This document shows, piece after piece, positions 49,265 through 59,772 of a DNA stretch of 64,000 nt. The notes below the pieces were generated by a model. That model saw only the letters and a program-made list of their open reading frames with translations, ran no database searches and was not told where the DNA came from. Positions within the stretch are counted from its first letter, which is position 1. Each line of letters begins with the position of its first letter. The stretch lies in NCBI RefSeq assembly GCF_001536065.1, contig NZ_CZVW01000006.1, positions 1-64,000 on the forward strand, given 5' to 3'. This DNA comes from Candidatus Chryseopegocella kryptomonas. GTDB lineage: Bacteria > Bacteroidota > Ignavibacteria > Kryptoniales > Kryptoniaceae. A program made the translations under genes and the position numbers.

Positions 49265-52200
49265 TCAAAAATATACTCTCACCTCCGCTTGTGCTATGTG
49301 GACAATTCCGCTTGATGTAAAGCGACCGTTATAATTTCCTCCAATTTGAATGTAATCCCCAACGCTATATGAAACATTCAATCTCATGAAAACATTTTTG
49401 CCAGTATAATTTCCCTCAACAAGTTCGTATCCCGGCGTCCCGATGATGTTTTGTGTTGTGACCTCATTTCTTTCAACTTCAAAATCAATTCTTCCCTTAT
49501 TCATCAAAAGCCAACTTATCTTAACACTTTGGCGATTTAAGTTCGCGCTTTTCCCGCTTATATCTTTGTTTCTTCCAGTGCCAGTTTTAAAACTTAATTC
49601 AATGTAATTAAATGGCTTATAAAAAATTTCAAGGTTCAAACTCTGCCCGCTTATGTCAAATGATTCATCTTCCCTGAATCCGCCGATTGATTTTTTGCTT
49701 TTTATCAATCCCTCCATCTGAAACCCAAGATCATACTCGGGATACCATCTCACTCTCAAAGAATTTTCAACGCCAGATGTTTTTTTCTTCGCTATGCTGT
49801 AACTGTACATTGCACCTGATTTTAAAAATCTGTATCTCACAGAAAATTTTCGGTTGTTTTCAAAAAGATATACATCCTGTCTGAATGTCATTGAACCGCT
49901 GATTGTCTTGTCCTCGCGTTGAAAATATCTCAAATTCAAAAGATAAATTTTTTCCCAATTTTCCAAACTATTTTCAGAAACTTGGAAGTATGTATCTGCT
50001 GAGATAGATGAAAGAATTTTTGAAATTGTGGTTTTAATCGTGAATAATCTTTCGGGATAGAGTCTTAAATTAAAGCTTGCGTCAACATTTGCACTTGGTA
50101 TCATCTTATCGCCCGGAAGCGTGAGCAGAACATAGTCGCCGTCAAATTTTGTCCTTTCAAATTCGTTTGGGTCTTGAATTCCATTGTTGTTTAAATCTCC
50201 GATGTATCTGTAATTTCCAGTTCCACGTTGAACTTTTATAAATACTGGCTCAAGTTGTGAGATCATCTTTGTCATTGCGCGATAGATGAAACTCGTTCTA
50301 AATGCTCTGTTTAGAAACTCAGCTTTTCCCTGAAACCTTGCGAGAACATTGTTGACGCTTTTGCTTGATGAATCTGGGTTCACATAGATTTTTTTGTTAA
50401 GTGTTAAGTCAGCGTTTATGCTTAACTCTTTGCTTTCAAAGTTTGCTCTGTAATTTTGATTTCTCATTATGCTTGAGCGGGCGTAATTTCCATTTCTTAC
50501 GACATCGTCAAATCTTAGCTCATAGGAAAATCCAGTTTTAAATTTTTTTAACGAAAATTCAACGCCGGGCACAAGCCGTAAAAACCTGAAACTTGCTGGA
50601 TTTAATTCGCCATTGTTTAAAATTTCTCGCAATTCCATTTCATAATTCACAAATGGGATCACAAAACCAAATTTGTAATTTGCAAGACCTTTATTTCTGA
50701 GCCATTTTGAGTTTGTTTCAGTTGATTTTGAGATTAAAATTTCTGCGGTGTTATCAATTTTTGGTGCGTTATCTTCACCAAGTTTTAATTCAATCACGCC
50801 TCTGTCTGTTTTGAATTCGTTTTCGTTTCTCAACTGTCCATATCCAAAGTTTATTTGACTTTTCTTGAAAATTTCAAAGCGAAGAGAAGATTCAATTATT
50901 GATTCGTTGAGTTGTCTGATTTCGTCTATGTTCCATTTTCTGTTGAATTCAACGACATCAAATCTATCAATTCCGATGAAATTTTTATTTTTTTGTCTTT
51001 GAAAGATGTTAAACTCAATCTTTCTTAATCCTTTTTCCGAAATTTCACCTGTTGAATATTCAAGCCCGTATTTGAAAGCAATCCCTTTGTTGTTTGCGTC
51101 ATCAATTGCGGAGAATTGATTTTGGTCAAAATTGCTGAGTGCGGTTTCAAAAAATAGATTAAAATTTCCGGCTTTGTATTTTCCTTTTAAATCAAAAAGT
51201 TGTAAAGATTGTGGCATTGGCAAAAAAATAAGCGGAAGATAATCACCTTTACCTCGTCCGACGAATTCATATTTTCCAATTCCTTTTCGTATATAATCAC
51301 CTTTTCCAAAGCCAACATAGGAAAAACTAACGGAGTAAAGCGCCTGCTTATCCCCGGGCGAATAGACGAAAATTTCATATTTTGTTGAGTCAATTATCGT
51401 ATCTTTTTTCACATATTGACCTTTCCCAATTCCCTTTGCTGAATCAAATCCGACGAAATTAACTCCGCTTTTTACTGCTTTTAAATTGTCATCTCCGCTT
51501 GAACTTAAAATTTCAATGTCCGACGGTGAGAGCACAAAGTCAATCGGTGCATTTTTGTTATCGGAGTCGTAAAAATATGAAAAGGATAAATTCAATTTAT
51601 CTTCAAGGATCAGGTTATCGGATGTAAAAGCGAAAAAATTGCGAGCGTATTTTCTGTCAGTGTATTGGAAATCAACTGTTATTCTTGAAGCCGATGTTAT
51701 CAAACGATTTGGAGTGAAAGTTATCTCTGCTGTTGAATAGTCAATTATGTAATCGTTGCTTTCACCTCGCGTCATTAGTTGCCCATCAATATAAACTTTT
51801 TCAGTTCCAGCTATGACAATTATATCTTTTTCACCATTTTGACCTGTCAATCTGTATGGACCTTGAACCCCATCAATGCCGTTGAAATAATTTGTTGCAA
51901 ATTTTCCGCGTGAAGATGCGATTGCAATTGTGTTTTTGGTTTTGAAATTTTCAAACTCATAATTTGATTGAAATTTTCCGCCTTGCAATCTTCTTCTCAC
52001 GCCTGCAAACTCCGGCGTCTCTGAAAAGTACAAACTTTGTTCATCGCTTATCCCATATCCAATGTCATAATCTCCGAAGATAGCAAATAAATTTTTTGAT
52101 CTAACCTGAATAAAAATTTTGTCAATTTCCTGCAAAGTTTGCGTGTTCCCTTCCGGCTGAATTGGAATGTTTTCATCTGTAAGTGATGCAACAACCTCAA

Positions 52201-52702
52201 TATCTTTTGTCAGATTTCCCGAAAGTTGAAGGTTAAATCCAGATTGAAGCGTAAGATCACGATTGCTCCCCAATGTAAAACCCCGAACTATGCTTCCATT
52301 TTTTCGGATGTTTCCGATTAATGCTGGATTTTCGTTTTTTTCACTTTTGAAATTTTCTCCGCTGGCTCTGGTGCTGTCTTTTATTTCTGTCTTCGTGTAT
52401 TTGTAAAATGTTTTCCCAATTGGAATTGTTTTGTAAAATGCTTTGAGTTTGATTTTTGATGAATCAAGATTTGACCTTATTGATTTAAGTAGAAAAATTT
52501 TACCGCTGTTGTAGTCAATCAGATAATGAATCCCGCGGACGAGTTCTGTTGTGTCAATTTTCAAAATCTCACTTTTTGGAATGATAAAGCCATTCGGCAG
52601 ATTTACAATGGAGTCGTTTTTTGAAATCTCAATTTCAAAATTTCTAAGCTGAGCATAACACAAATTTAACGAGAGAATAAAAATGCAAAACGCAACGCGC
52701 AT
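49265..52702 (-). CDS. Giant outer-membrane beta-barrel protein, unknown function
   Basis: 1145 aa with a signal peptide (MRVAFCIFILSLNLCYAQ). The whole chain alternates hydrophobic and polar residues like a large barrel, and the last residue is Phe in YF. An N-terminal soluble region includes a GQNGEKDIIVIAGTEKVYIDG stretch and YIIDYSTAEITFTPNRLITS, also found in SprA-like and other large FCB surface proteins. Around residues 430-500 a GKG-x-Y motif recurs (GIGKGQY, GFGKGDY, GRGKGDY). I do not recognise a named family. Possibly linked to T9SS or surface assembly. Confidence 0.75.
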   Translation of the reverse strand: MRVAFCIFILSLNLCYAQLRNFEIEISKNDSIVNLPNGFIIPKSEILKIDTTELVRGIHYLIDYNSGKIFLLKSIRSNLDSSKIKLKAFYKTIPIGKTFYKYTKTEIKDSTRASGENFKSEKNENPALIGNIRKNGSIVRGFTLGSNRDLTLQSGFNLQLSGNLTKDIEVVASLTDENIPIQPEGNTQTLQEIDKIFIQVRSKNLFAIFGDYDIGYGISDEQSLYFSETPEFAGVRRRLQGGKFQSNYEFENFKTKNTIAIASSRGKFATNYFNGIDGVQGPYRLTGQNGEKDIIVIAGTEKVYIDGQLMTRGESNDYIIDYSTAEITFTPNRLITSASRITVDFQYTDRKYARNFFAFTSDNLILEDKLNLSFSYFYDSDNKNAPIDFVLSPSDIEILSSSGDDNLKAVKSGVNFVGFDSAKGIGKGQYVKKDTIIDSTKYEIFVYSPGDKQALYSVSFSYVGFGKGDYIRKGIGKYEFVGRGKGDYLPLIFLPMPQSLQLFDLKGKYKAGNFNLFFETALSNFDQNQFSAIDDANNKGIAFKYGLEYSTGEISEKGLRKIEFNIFQRQKNKNFIGIDRFDVVEFNRKWNIDEIRQLNESIIESSLRFEIFKKSQINFGYGQLRNENEFKTDRGVIELKLGEDNAPKIDNTAEILISKSTETNSKWLRNKGLANYKFGFVIPFVNYEMELREILNNGELNPASFRFLRLVPGVEFSLKKFKTGFSYELRFDDVVRNGNYARSSIMRNQNYRANFESKELSINADLTLNKKIYVNPDSSSKSVNNVLARFQGKAEFLNRAFRTSFIYRAMTKMISQLEPVFIKVQRGTGNYRYIGDLNNNGIQDPNEFERTKFDGDYVLLTLPGDKMIPSANVDASFNLRLYPERLFTIKTTISKILSSISADTYFQVSENSLENWEKIYLLNLRYFQREDKTISGSMTFRQDVYLFENNRKFSVRYRFLKSGAMYSYSIAKKKTSGVENSLRVRWYPEYDLGFQMEGLIKSKKSIGGFREDESFDISGQSLNLEIFYKPFNYIELSFKTGTGRNKDISGKSANLNRQSVKISWLLMNKGRIDFEVERNEVTTQNIIGTPGYELVEGNYTGKNVFMRLNVSYSVGDYIQIGGNYNGRFTSSGIVHIAQAEVRVYF

Positions 52703-52807
52703 AACGGGAGTAAATTGAAGATTGATTTTTTGAACGCATTTTCATAGATTTAATATGATTTGAGCTTTTCACAAGTCAAAAATCAAATTAAGAAGGGATT
52801 TTTTTAA

Positions 52808-53830
52808 ATGCAAAGCATACTTATAACCGGTGGCGCTGGATTTATAGGCAGTAATTTTGTAAAGTATATCCTTCAAAATTATCCCGATGTCAGGGTTGTA
52901 AACCTTGACAAACTCACATACGCTGGGAATCTGGAAAATTTGAGAGATGTTGAAGATAACCCGAATTATCATTTTGTCAGGGGTGATATTTGCAATCAAG
53001 AGCTTGTTGAGTATGTAGTTCAAAAATTTGAGGTTGATACAATCGTGAATTTTGCAGCAGAATCGCATGTTGATAGAAGCATCCTTGGACCTGAAATTTT
53101 TATCAAGACAAATGTTTTAGGGACGCAGGTTCTTCTTGAAGTTGTGAAAAAATTTGGTGTTAAGAAATTTATTCAAATTTCAACTGATGAAGTTTATGGC
53201 TCGCTTGGACCTACGGGTAAATTTACCGAAGATATGCCACTTTCACCAAATTCACCTTATGCAGCAAGTAAAGCAAGCGCTGACCTTCTGTGCAGAGCTT
53301 ATTACAAAACATTTGGTGTTCCAGTGATCATAACAAGATGCTCAAATAACTTTGGACCTTATCAATTTCCCGAGAAACTTATTCCACTTATGATTATAAA
53401 TGCATTGAACGATAAACCTTTGCCAGTTTATGGCGATGGGAGAAATGTTCGGGACTGGATTTATGTCATTGATCATTGTAGAGCTATTGATTTTGTAATT
53501 CAAAAGGGAAAAGTTGGCGAAATTTACAACATCGGGGCAAGCAATGAATGGCAGAACATTGACATTGTTAAATTGATTTTGAAAAAGCTTGGGAAACCTG
53601 AATCTTTGATCAAATTTGTCAAAGATAGACCCGGGCACGATAGAAGGTATGCGATGGACTGGAGTAAGATAAAGCGAGAGCTTGGATGGGAGCCAGTTTA
53701 TAGTTTTGAAGACGCGATCACTGAAACAATCAACTGGTATATTCAGAATGAAAGCTGGTGGCAAAGGGTGATTTCAGGTGAGTATCAGAATTATTACCAG
53801 CTCTGGTATGGCGAGAGATTGAAAAATTAA
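52808..53830 (+). CDS. rfbB: dTDP-glucose 4,6-dehydratase
   Basis: 340 aa. NAD-binding GGAGFIGSNF at the start; catalytic region STDEVYGSLG; Tyr151 and Lys155 in PYAASKASAD; and RCSNNFGPYQFPEKLIP, typical of RfbB. It converts dTDP-glucose to the 4-keto-6-deoxy sugar for rhamnose or related surface sugars. RmlA/C/D are not in the window. It opens a small surface-polysaccharide set with the next two genes. Confidence 0.95.
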   Translation: MQSILITGGAGFIGSNFVKYILQNYPDVRVVNLDKLTYAGNLENLRDVEDNPNYHFVRGDICNQELVEYVVQKFEVDTIVNFAAESHVDRSILGPEIFIKTNVLGTQVLLEVVKKFGVKKFIQISTDEVYGSLGPTGKFTEDMPLSPNSPYAASKASADLLCRAYYKTFGVPVIITRCSNNFGPYQFPEKLIPLMIINALNDKPLPVYGDGRNVRDWIYVIDHCRAIDFVIQKGKVGEIYNIGASNEWQNIDIVKLILKKLGKPESLIKFVKDRPGHDRRYAMDWSKIKRELGWEPVYSFEDAITETINWYIQNESWWQRVISGEYQNYYQLWYGERLKN

Positions 53831-53839
53831 ATCATCTGT

Positions 53840-55204
53840 GTGAGTGTGGATTTAAAAGAGAAGATAATCAAGAGGAAAGCAAGAATAGGTGTTGTCGGGG
53901 TCGGATATGTTGGACTTCCACTTGCAGTTGAGTATGCTTCAAAAGGTTTTACGACTGTTGGAATTGATATTGACAAAATGAAAGTGGAAAAGTTAAACAA
54001 GGGGGAAAGTTATATTCTTGATGTTGATTCAGAAAGATTGAAAAAACTTGTCCGTAGCGGAAAACTTTCCGCTGTTGATAATTATTCCTGCATTGATACG
54101 CTTGATGTGATTTTCATATGTGTTCCGACGCCGTTTAAAGAAAATAAAGAACCGGACATTTCGCACATTTTAAACTCTGCCGAAGAGATTTCAAAAAAGT
54201 TAAAGCAGGGACAACTTATAATTTTAAAAAGCACGACATTTCCGACGACAACTGAAAAATATGTCTTACCGGTTCTTGAAAAAAGCGGTTTGAAAGTTGG
54301 AAAAGATTTTTTCCTTGCGTTTTCTCCTGAAAGAATTGATCCGGGGAATAAAAAATGGACTCTTGTGAATACCCCAGTAATCGTTGGTGGAGTTACACAG
54401 AAATGCACCGAGCTTGCAGAACTTGTTATAAAACAGGTTTCAAAAAATGTCCATTGTGTTTCTTCACCGCGAGTTGCGGAGATGGCCAAATTGCTTGAAA
54501 ACATTTTCAGAAGTGTTAATATCGCTCTTGTGAATGAACTTGCACAATTGTGCGATAGAATGGCTCAAAAGGGGAATGGCGAGATTGATATATGGGAAGT
54601 GATTGAAGCTGCTTCAACGAAGCCATTTGGTTTTATGCCGTTTTATCCAGGTCCTGGAATTGGCGGACATTGTATACTCGTTGATCCGTATTATCTTTCG
54701 TGGCTTGCGCGTGCATATGATTTTCACACAAATTTCATTGAACTTGCAGCTGAGACAAATGAATCAATGCCGTTTTATGTTGCGAATTTGATCTTGAAGG
54801 AGTTAAGCAAAATTCCCAAAACATTGAAAGATGCGAAAATACTTTTTCTTGGCGTTGCTTTTAAGAAAAATGTTGATGATACGCGTCTTTCACCGGCTTT
54901 GAAAATTATGGAGATACTTTTAAATGAGGGTGCGAAAAATTTATTTTATAACGACCCGTTTGTTCCAGAAGTTGAAGTAAATGGATTTGAATTCAAATCA
55001 ATTGAACTTAGCAAAGAAACATTGCGTGATTTTGACATCATTGTGATAACGACAGATCATAGCGTTTATGATTTTGAATTTATTGTGGGAAATTCAAAAG
55101 TTATAATTGACACAAGAAACGCAACTGGCAAAGTTAAAAATTGCAATGCGAAAATAGTTAAACTTGGTGCTGGTGTGAAAAATTTAAATGAAAACAAATT
55201 CTAA
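53840..55204 (+). CDS. UDP-N-acetyl sugar 6-dehydrogenase (WbpA/WecC type)
   Basis: 454 aa from GTG at 53840. Rossmann motif GVGYVGLPLAVEYASKG, then SPERIDPGN, the central domain and the catalytic Cys278 in GGHCILVDPYYLSW, then AFKKNVDDTRLSPAL at the C-terminal domain. It makes a UDP-N-acetyl-hexosaminuronate for surface glycans. The GGHC-DPYYL form is that of WbpA-like enzymes rather than of UDP-glucose dehydrogenase. Ten bp after rfbB. Confidence 0.92.
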   Translation: MSVDLKEKIIKRKARIGVVGVGYVGLPLAVEYASKGFTTVGIDIDKMKVEKLNKGESYILDVDSERLKKLVRSGKLSAVDNYSCIDTLDVIFICVPTPFKENKEPDISHILNSAEEISKKLKQGQLIILKSTTFPTTTEKYVLPVLEKSGLKVGKDFFLAFSPERIDPGNKKWTLVNTPVIVGGVTQKCTELAELVIKQVSKNVHCVSSPRVAEMAKLLENIFRSVNIALVNELAQLCDRMAQKGNGEIDIWEVIEAASTKPFGFMPFYPGPGIGGHCILVDPYYLSWLARAYDFHTNFIELAAETNESMPFYVANLILKELSKIPKTLKDAKILFLGVAFKKNVDDTRLSPALKIMEILLNEGAKNLFYNDPFVPEVEVNGFEFKSIELSKETLRDFDIIVITTDHSVYDFEFIVGNSKVIIDTRNATGKVKNCNAKIVKLGAGVKNLNENKF

Positions 55205-55210
55205 ATCGTC

Positions 55211-56884
55211 ATGCGAAAGTTTATCTTTGTGATTTTTCTTCTGAACATTAATTTTCTTTTCTCTCAAATTCCCGAGTTAAAACCGGAGGCAACTTCAAAA
55301 CTTGGGATAAAGTTTGATGACCTGACGAAACAATTTCAAACATTGCAATATCCAGTTCTTGACCCGAACATTTTCTCACTTGAAAAGCCGATTGATCCCG
55401 AAACTTACATTGTTGGACCTGGGGATATTTTAAGTGTTAATATATGGACTTCGCCTCCATTGAGTTTTACAATTCAGGTCACGCTTGAAGGAACTGTTAT
55501 AATTCCGACGGTTGGCGAAGTTCCCGTTGCAGGGCGGACGCTATCAGAAGCGAAGAAAAGCATAATTCAAAAAGTTAAATCAAAATACATCGCAAGCGAG
55601 ATAACAACCACATTGATAGCACCGCGTTCTTTTAATGTAACTGTTACAGGCTATGTTTTAAACGAGGGCAAGTATAAAGTTCGCTCAATAGATAGAGTTT
55701 CAAATGCTGTTATACTTGCTTTTATGCCAGTTGATTCACTGCAAATGCTGAGACGTTCAACTGCAATTGATAGTGTTAACCTAAGAAAAATTACGCTCAA
55801 AAGGAGCGGAGATCAAATCAATGTTGATTTAAGAAAATACTTTGCAACGGGTGATGATAAATATAATCCTTATCTTCTTGAAGGTGATTGGATAATTGTC
55901 CAAAGGCGCGATCCGAATTCATTTATTGCAATTTATGGCGCTGTGAATAAGCCCGGGGTTTATGAGTTTGTTGAAGGTGATAAATTATCTGACATAGTTA
56001 AAATTGCAGGTGGAACAATTGAAAGCGCAGATTTGGAAAATGTTCAAATTTTGCGACTTGATGAAGAAGGAAAGTTGCGTGAGAAAATAAATGTAAATTT
56101 GAAAAAAATTTTAAACGAAGAAGCCCCGGATGTTAATCTTGAAGTTGGAGATAGAATTTTTATCCCCGAGAAAAGGACATTAAAACAAAATTATAAAGTT
56201 ACAATTCTTGGCGAGGTATCAAATCCAGGAACTTATCCAATTTCAAGAAATGGAACAAGGTTAAGCGAGATTTTAAACGATGCTAAACCGACGAGATATT
56301 CAGACTTAAAAAATGCTATTGTGATTAAAGAAGCAGTTAACAGTCCTGTTGCTGAGAAAGTTGACTCTTTATTTCCGTTGTTGTTTTTGAAAAATTTTGG
56401 TTTTCCGGGCTCTGATTCAATTTACTTCGTTTATGAAGTTAATGCCATCAAAGATTTGAAATTTAGGTCTATTGACCTTTCCAAAGTTGTTTCGGGCGAG
56501 GAAGATTATGAATTGCAGGATGGTGATTTAATTTACATTCCCCCAAAGTATGACCTTGTTTATGTTTTCGGACAGGTTAATAATCCCGGGTTTGTGCCTT
56601 ATGAGGAAGGCAAAAGTTATAGGGATTATATTTTGAAAGCTGGTGGATTTTCGCAACTTGCAAGAAAAGGTGATGTCAAAATCATAAAGCGAAAAACTTA
56701 CATTTGGTATGATGCGGATAAGACAAAGATTGAGCCGGGAGATTTTATTTTCGTTCCGAAAAAAATTGTGCGTGAGCCAATTTATTACTGGAATCTTGCG
56801 AAGGATATAATTTTAACGGTCGGTGCAATTGCTTCAACAGTTGCGACAGTAATTTTGATTTATAACCAAATCAAAACGAAATGA
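55211..56884 (+). CDS. Polysaccharide export protein (Wza-like, SLBB domains)
   Basis: 557 aa with a signal peptide (MRKFIFVIFLLNINFLFSQ). A Poly_export domain (YIVGPGDILSVNIWTSPPLSF ... IPTVGEVPVAGRTLSEA) is followed by several SLBB repeats (e.g. FIAIYGAVNKPGVYEFVEGDKLSDIVKIAGG, VTILGEVSNPGTYPI, VYVFGQVNNPGFVPYEEG). A C-terminal helix (NLAKDIILTVGAIASTVATVILIYN) closes it. It would line the outer-membrane exit of a capsule or exopolysaccharide, 6 nt after the dehydrogenase gene. No lipobox Cys as in Wza. Confidence 0.9.
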   Translation: MRKFIFVIFLLNINFLFSQIPELKPEATSKLGIKFDDLTKQFQTLQYPVLDPNIFSLEKPIDPETYIVGPGDILSVNIWTSPPLSFTIQVTLEGTVIIPTVGEVPVAGRTLSEAKKSIIQKVKSKYIASEITTTLIAPRSFNVTVTGYVLNEGKYKVRSIDRVSNAVILAFMPVDSLQMLRRSTAIDSVNLRKITLKRSGDQINVDLRKYFATGDDKYNPYLLEGDWIIVQRRDPNSFIAIYGAVNKPGVYEFVEGDKLSDIVKIAGGTIESADLENVQILRLDEEGKLREKINVNLKKILNEEAPDVNLEVGDRIFIPEKRTLKQNYKVTILGEVSNPGTYPISRNGTRLSEILNDAKPTRYSDLKNAIVIKEAVNSPVAEKVDSLFPLLFLKNFGFPGSDSIYFVYEVNAIKDLKFRSIDLSKVVSGEEDYELQDGDLIYIPPKYDLVYVFGQVNNPGFVPYEEGKSYRDYILKAGGFSQLARKGDVKIIKRKTYIWYDADKTKIEPGDFIFVPKKIVREPIYYWNLAKDIILTVGAIASTVATVILIYNQIKTK

Positions 56885-56901
56885 ATAGATTTTTGGAATA
56901 G

Positions 56902-57829
56902 ATGAAACAGCAATACAGAGCCGAACTTCTTCTGCTTTTAATCACATTTATCTGGGGCGGGACATTCAGCATAGTTAAAACTGCGCTTGAAAATGCCTCG
57001 CCTTTAATTTTTTCTCGGGATAAGATTTGGAATTTCAACGATTTTGTATTTTTTCTTTTTTCCTTATTCAGTTAAGGATTTTGATCGTCAAACTTTGAAG
57101 CATGGTTTTGTGATTGCTTTTTTTCTCTTTGCTGGATTTGCTTTTCAGACAGTTGGATTGAAATATACCACCGCTTCAAAGTCCGGTTTTATAACAGGTA
57201 TGCTTGTCATCTTTACTCCACTTGCGCAAGTGTTAATTGAGAAGAAACCACCGAAACCGGGCAATTTAGTCGGCATTGTGCTTGTGACATTTGGGCTTTT
57301 GCTTCTTACATCAAAAGAGAGTTCAATTGAAAATTTTGTTTATTCGCTCGGGCGTGATTTTACGATAGGAGATTTTCTGACGCTTCTGTGTGCGATTATG
57401 TTTGCTCTTTACATTGTTTATCTTGACATTTATTCAAGACAACATCAAACAAGCAAACTTGTCTTTATTCAGCTTGCGGTTACATCAATTTTTTCGTTTT
57501 TGATTTCGCCAATTTTTGACGATGTGAAATTAAAATTTGATCTTCAACTTGGGATCGCTCTTTTATACACTTCCATTCTTGCGACGATATTTGCAACTTA
57601 CATTCAGACCGAGTATCAGAAATTCACGACCCCGACGAGGGCAGCAATAATTTTCACAATGGAGCCAGTTTTTGCGGGGATTATAGCCAGGATATTTTTA
57701 GGTGAAAAATTTGCTCCGCTTGCGGTTCTGGGGTCAGCTTTGATGGTTTCAGGACTTTTGATTTCGGAGCTTTCGGATGTGATCTTTGGGAATGGGAAAT
57801 TTTTCAGAAATTTTTTGAGAAGAAATTAA
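56902..57829 (+). pseudogene. EamA/DMT-family transporter, one frame break
   Basis: The ATG at 56902 gives MKQQYRAELLLLLITFIWGGTFSIVKTAL, the usual first DMT helix. Soon after it the frame must move +1 to read FGISTILYFFFFPYSVK, which then runs to 57829 (about 309 codons in all, ten helices). One extra base in T6 at 57008-57013 explains it best (removing one T gives SPLIFLGIRFG); an extra G at 57017-57019 also would. Without correction only the part from 57044 is read. Function: drug/metabolite or amino-acid export; substrate unknown. The GG/EamA pattern is otherwise intact. Confidence 0.82.
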
Positions 57830-57874
57830 GTTTTATTTTAAGAAATGAAACCGAAAACAAAATTTTTTAAATAG

Positions 57875-58981
57875 ATGCGAAATCCAAAGGACATAACCGT
57901 TGTAGTTGCAATGAGCGGTGGAGTTGATTCGTCGGTTGCTGCTGCAATTTTAAAAGAGCAAGGATACAATTTGATAGGGATAACGATTAAAACATATAAC
58001 TACGAGGACATTGGAGTTCAAAACGAACATAGTTGTTGTTCTCTTGAAGGAATTAACGACGCAAGGATGGTTGCGACAAAACTTGGCTTTCCACATTATG
58101 TGGTTGATTTGACAAAGGAATTTCATCGTGAAGTCATAGATTACTTCATTAAAGATTATCTTGCTGGTAGAACTCCAAATCCGTGTGTTATCTGCAATAG
58201 GAAGATAAAGTGGGAAGCGTTGATAAAGAAGGCGCTTTCATTGGGAGCTGATTACATAGCGACGGGACATTATGCGAGAATTAAGTTTGATGAAACGAAA
58301 GGAAGGTATATCCTAATGCGTGGGGTTGATTCAAGCAAGGATCAGTCATACGCTCTCTGGGGATTAACGCAGGAAAGTTTGAGCCGGACAATTTTTCCGC
58401 TTGGTGAACTTACAAAGCAGGAGGTTAGAGAACTTGCGAGAAAATATGGCTTGAAGATTGCAAACAAGCCAGAAAGTTTTGAGATTTGTTTTGTTCCGGA
58501 TAATGATTATACGAAGTTTCTTGAGAAAAATGTTGATGGTCTTGCTGAAAAAGTCAAGGGTGGTGATATTGTTATGGATGGGAAAGTCATAGGCAAGCAT
58601 CGTGGTTATCCATTTTATACCATTGGACAGCGTAAGGGACTTGGTGTTGCTCTTGGTTATCCGGTTTATGTCATAGGAATTGATCCTGTGGCAAATGTTG
58701 TTGAAGTTGGCACTGAAGATAAACTTTATCATAATGCTTTAATTGCTGGAAATGTTAATTTGATTTCGGTTGATAAAATTGAAGATGGGATGAAGGTTCT
58801 TGCAAAGATAAGATATTCAGACGAAGGGACATTGGCAATGCTCAAAAATTACGGAGATGATAAAATTCTCGTTGAGTTTGAGAAGCCAAAGCGTGCAATT
58901 ACACCGGGACAGTCGGTTGTGTTCTATGATGGCGATGTTGTCGTCGGAGGCGGTATAATTGAGAAGGCAATTGATGTTTAA
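57875..58981 (+). CDS. mnmA: tRNA-specific 2-thiouridylase MnmA
   Basis: 368 aa. PP-loop [14 protein letters not shown] for ATP; catalytic Cys pair Cys107 ([12 protein letters not shown]) and Cys205 ([13 protein letters not shown]); DQSYALWGL and [16 protein letters not shown] are family-specific. It inserts sulphur at U34 of Lys/Glu/Gln tRNAs. Its last four bases overlap the end of the convergent LptB gene. Confidence 0.95.
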   Translation: MRNPKDITVVVAMSGGVDSSVAAAILKEQGYNLIGITIKTYNYEDIGVQNEHSCCSLEGINDARMVATKLGFPHYVVDLTKEFHREVIDYFIKDYLAGRTPNPCVICNRKIKWEALIKKALSLGADYIATGHYARIKFDETKGRYILMRGVDSSKDQSYALWGLTQESLSRTIFPLGELTKQEVRELARKYGLKIANKPESFEICFVPDNDYTKFLEKNVDGLAEKVKGGDIVMDGKVIGKHRGYPFYTIGQRKGLGVALGYPVYVIGIDPVANVVEVGTEDKLYHNALIAGNVNLISVDKIEDGMKVLAKIRYSDEGTLAMLKNYGDDKILVEFEKPKRAITPGQSVVFYDGDVVVGGGIIEKAIDV

Positions 58982-59772
58982 TATCTATCAAGTTTGAATT
59001 TTTCCCCAAGATATAACTTTCTTGCTTCGGGGTCGTTTGCTAAAAATTCCGCTGTTCCTTCTTTTAAAATTTGTCCTTCAAATAGAAGATATGCTCTGTC
59101 TGTGATTGAAAGCGTTTCGTGGACATTGTGGTCGGTGATCAAAACACCAATGTTTCTGTTTTTTAGATTTGCAACTATGTTCATTAAATCTTCAACAGCG
59201 ATCGGATCAATTCCAGCAAATGGTTCATCAAGCAAAATAAATTTCGGATCTGTTGCAAGCGCACGTGCTATCTCTGTCCTTCTTCTTTCTCCACCGCTTA
59301 ACATATAACCTTTGCTTTTCCTTATGTGAGCGATTCCGAAATCTTCAAGCAATTTTTCAAGTTTCTCTTTTCTTTGTTCTGGTGTTAAATCCATAACTTG
59401 CAAAACTGCCATTATATTTTCTTCAACTGTTAACTTTCTGAATATGCTTGCTTCCTGCGGTAGATAACTTATCCCCAATCTTGCTCTTTTATACATTGGC
59501 ATTCGTGTTATTTCAATGTCGTCAATGAAAACTTTTCCAGCGTTTGGCTTTATCATTCCGACGATCATATAAAAAGTTGTTGTTTTCCCTGCGCCGTTTG
59601 GTCCAAGAAGTCCAACAACTTCGCCTTGTTTTACTTCTATGCTGACATTTCTTACAACATATCTTTTTTTGTATCTTTTGTAAAGTGATTCTGCTCTTAA
59701 AACGCTGTTGTTTGATGTTTTACCCGCATCTTCTCTTTTTTCATTTGACCCAAACGATTTCAAGTTTAGCAT
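58978..59772 (-). CDS. lptB: LPS export ABC ATPase LptB
   Basis: 264 aa from the ATG at 59772. The frame is open further to 59868, but that part lies within the LptA gene and is not needed. Walker [11 protein letters not shown], LptB-type [15 protein letters not shown], signature [15 protein letters not shown] and [18 protein letters not shown] with DHNVHETL are all seen. A ~25-residue Ser/Asn/Lys-rich extension precedes the ATPase. It drives lipopolysaccharide transport with LptFG/C. The start overlaps the lptA end by 32 nt. Confidence 0.93.
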   Translation of the reverse strand: MLNLKSFGSNEKREDAGKTSNNSVLRAESLYKRYKKRYVVRNVSIEVKQGEVVGLLGPNGAGKTTTFYMIVGMIKPNAGKVFIDDIEITRMPMYKRARLGISYLPQEASIFRKLTVEENIMAVLQVMDLTPEQRKEKLEKLLEDFGIAHIRKSKGYMLSGGERRRTEIARALATDPKFILLDEPFAGIDPIAVEDLMNIVANLKNRNIGVLITDHNVHETLSITDRAYLLFEGQILKEGTAEFLANDPEARKLYLGEKFKLDRY

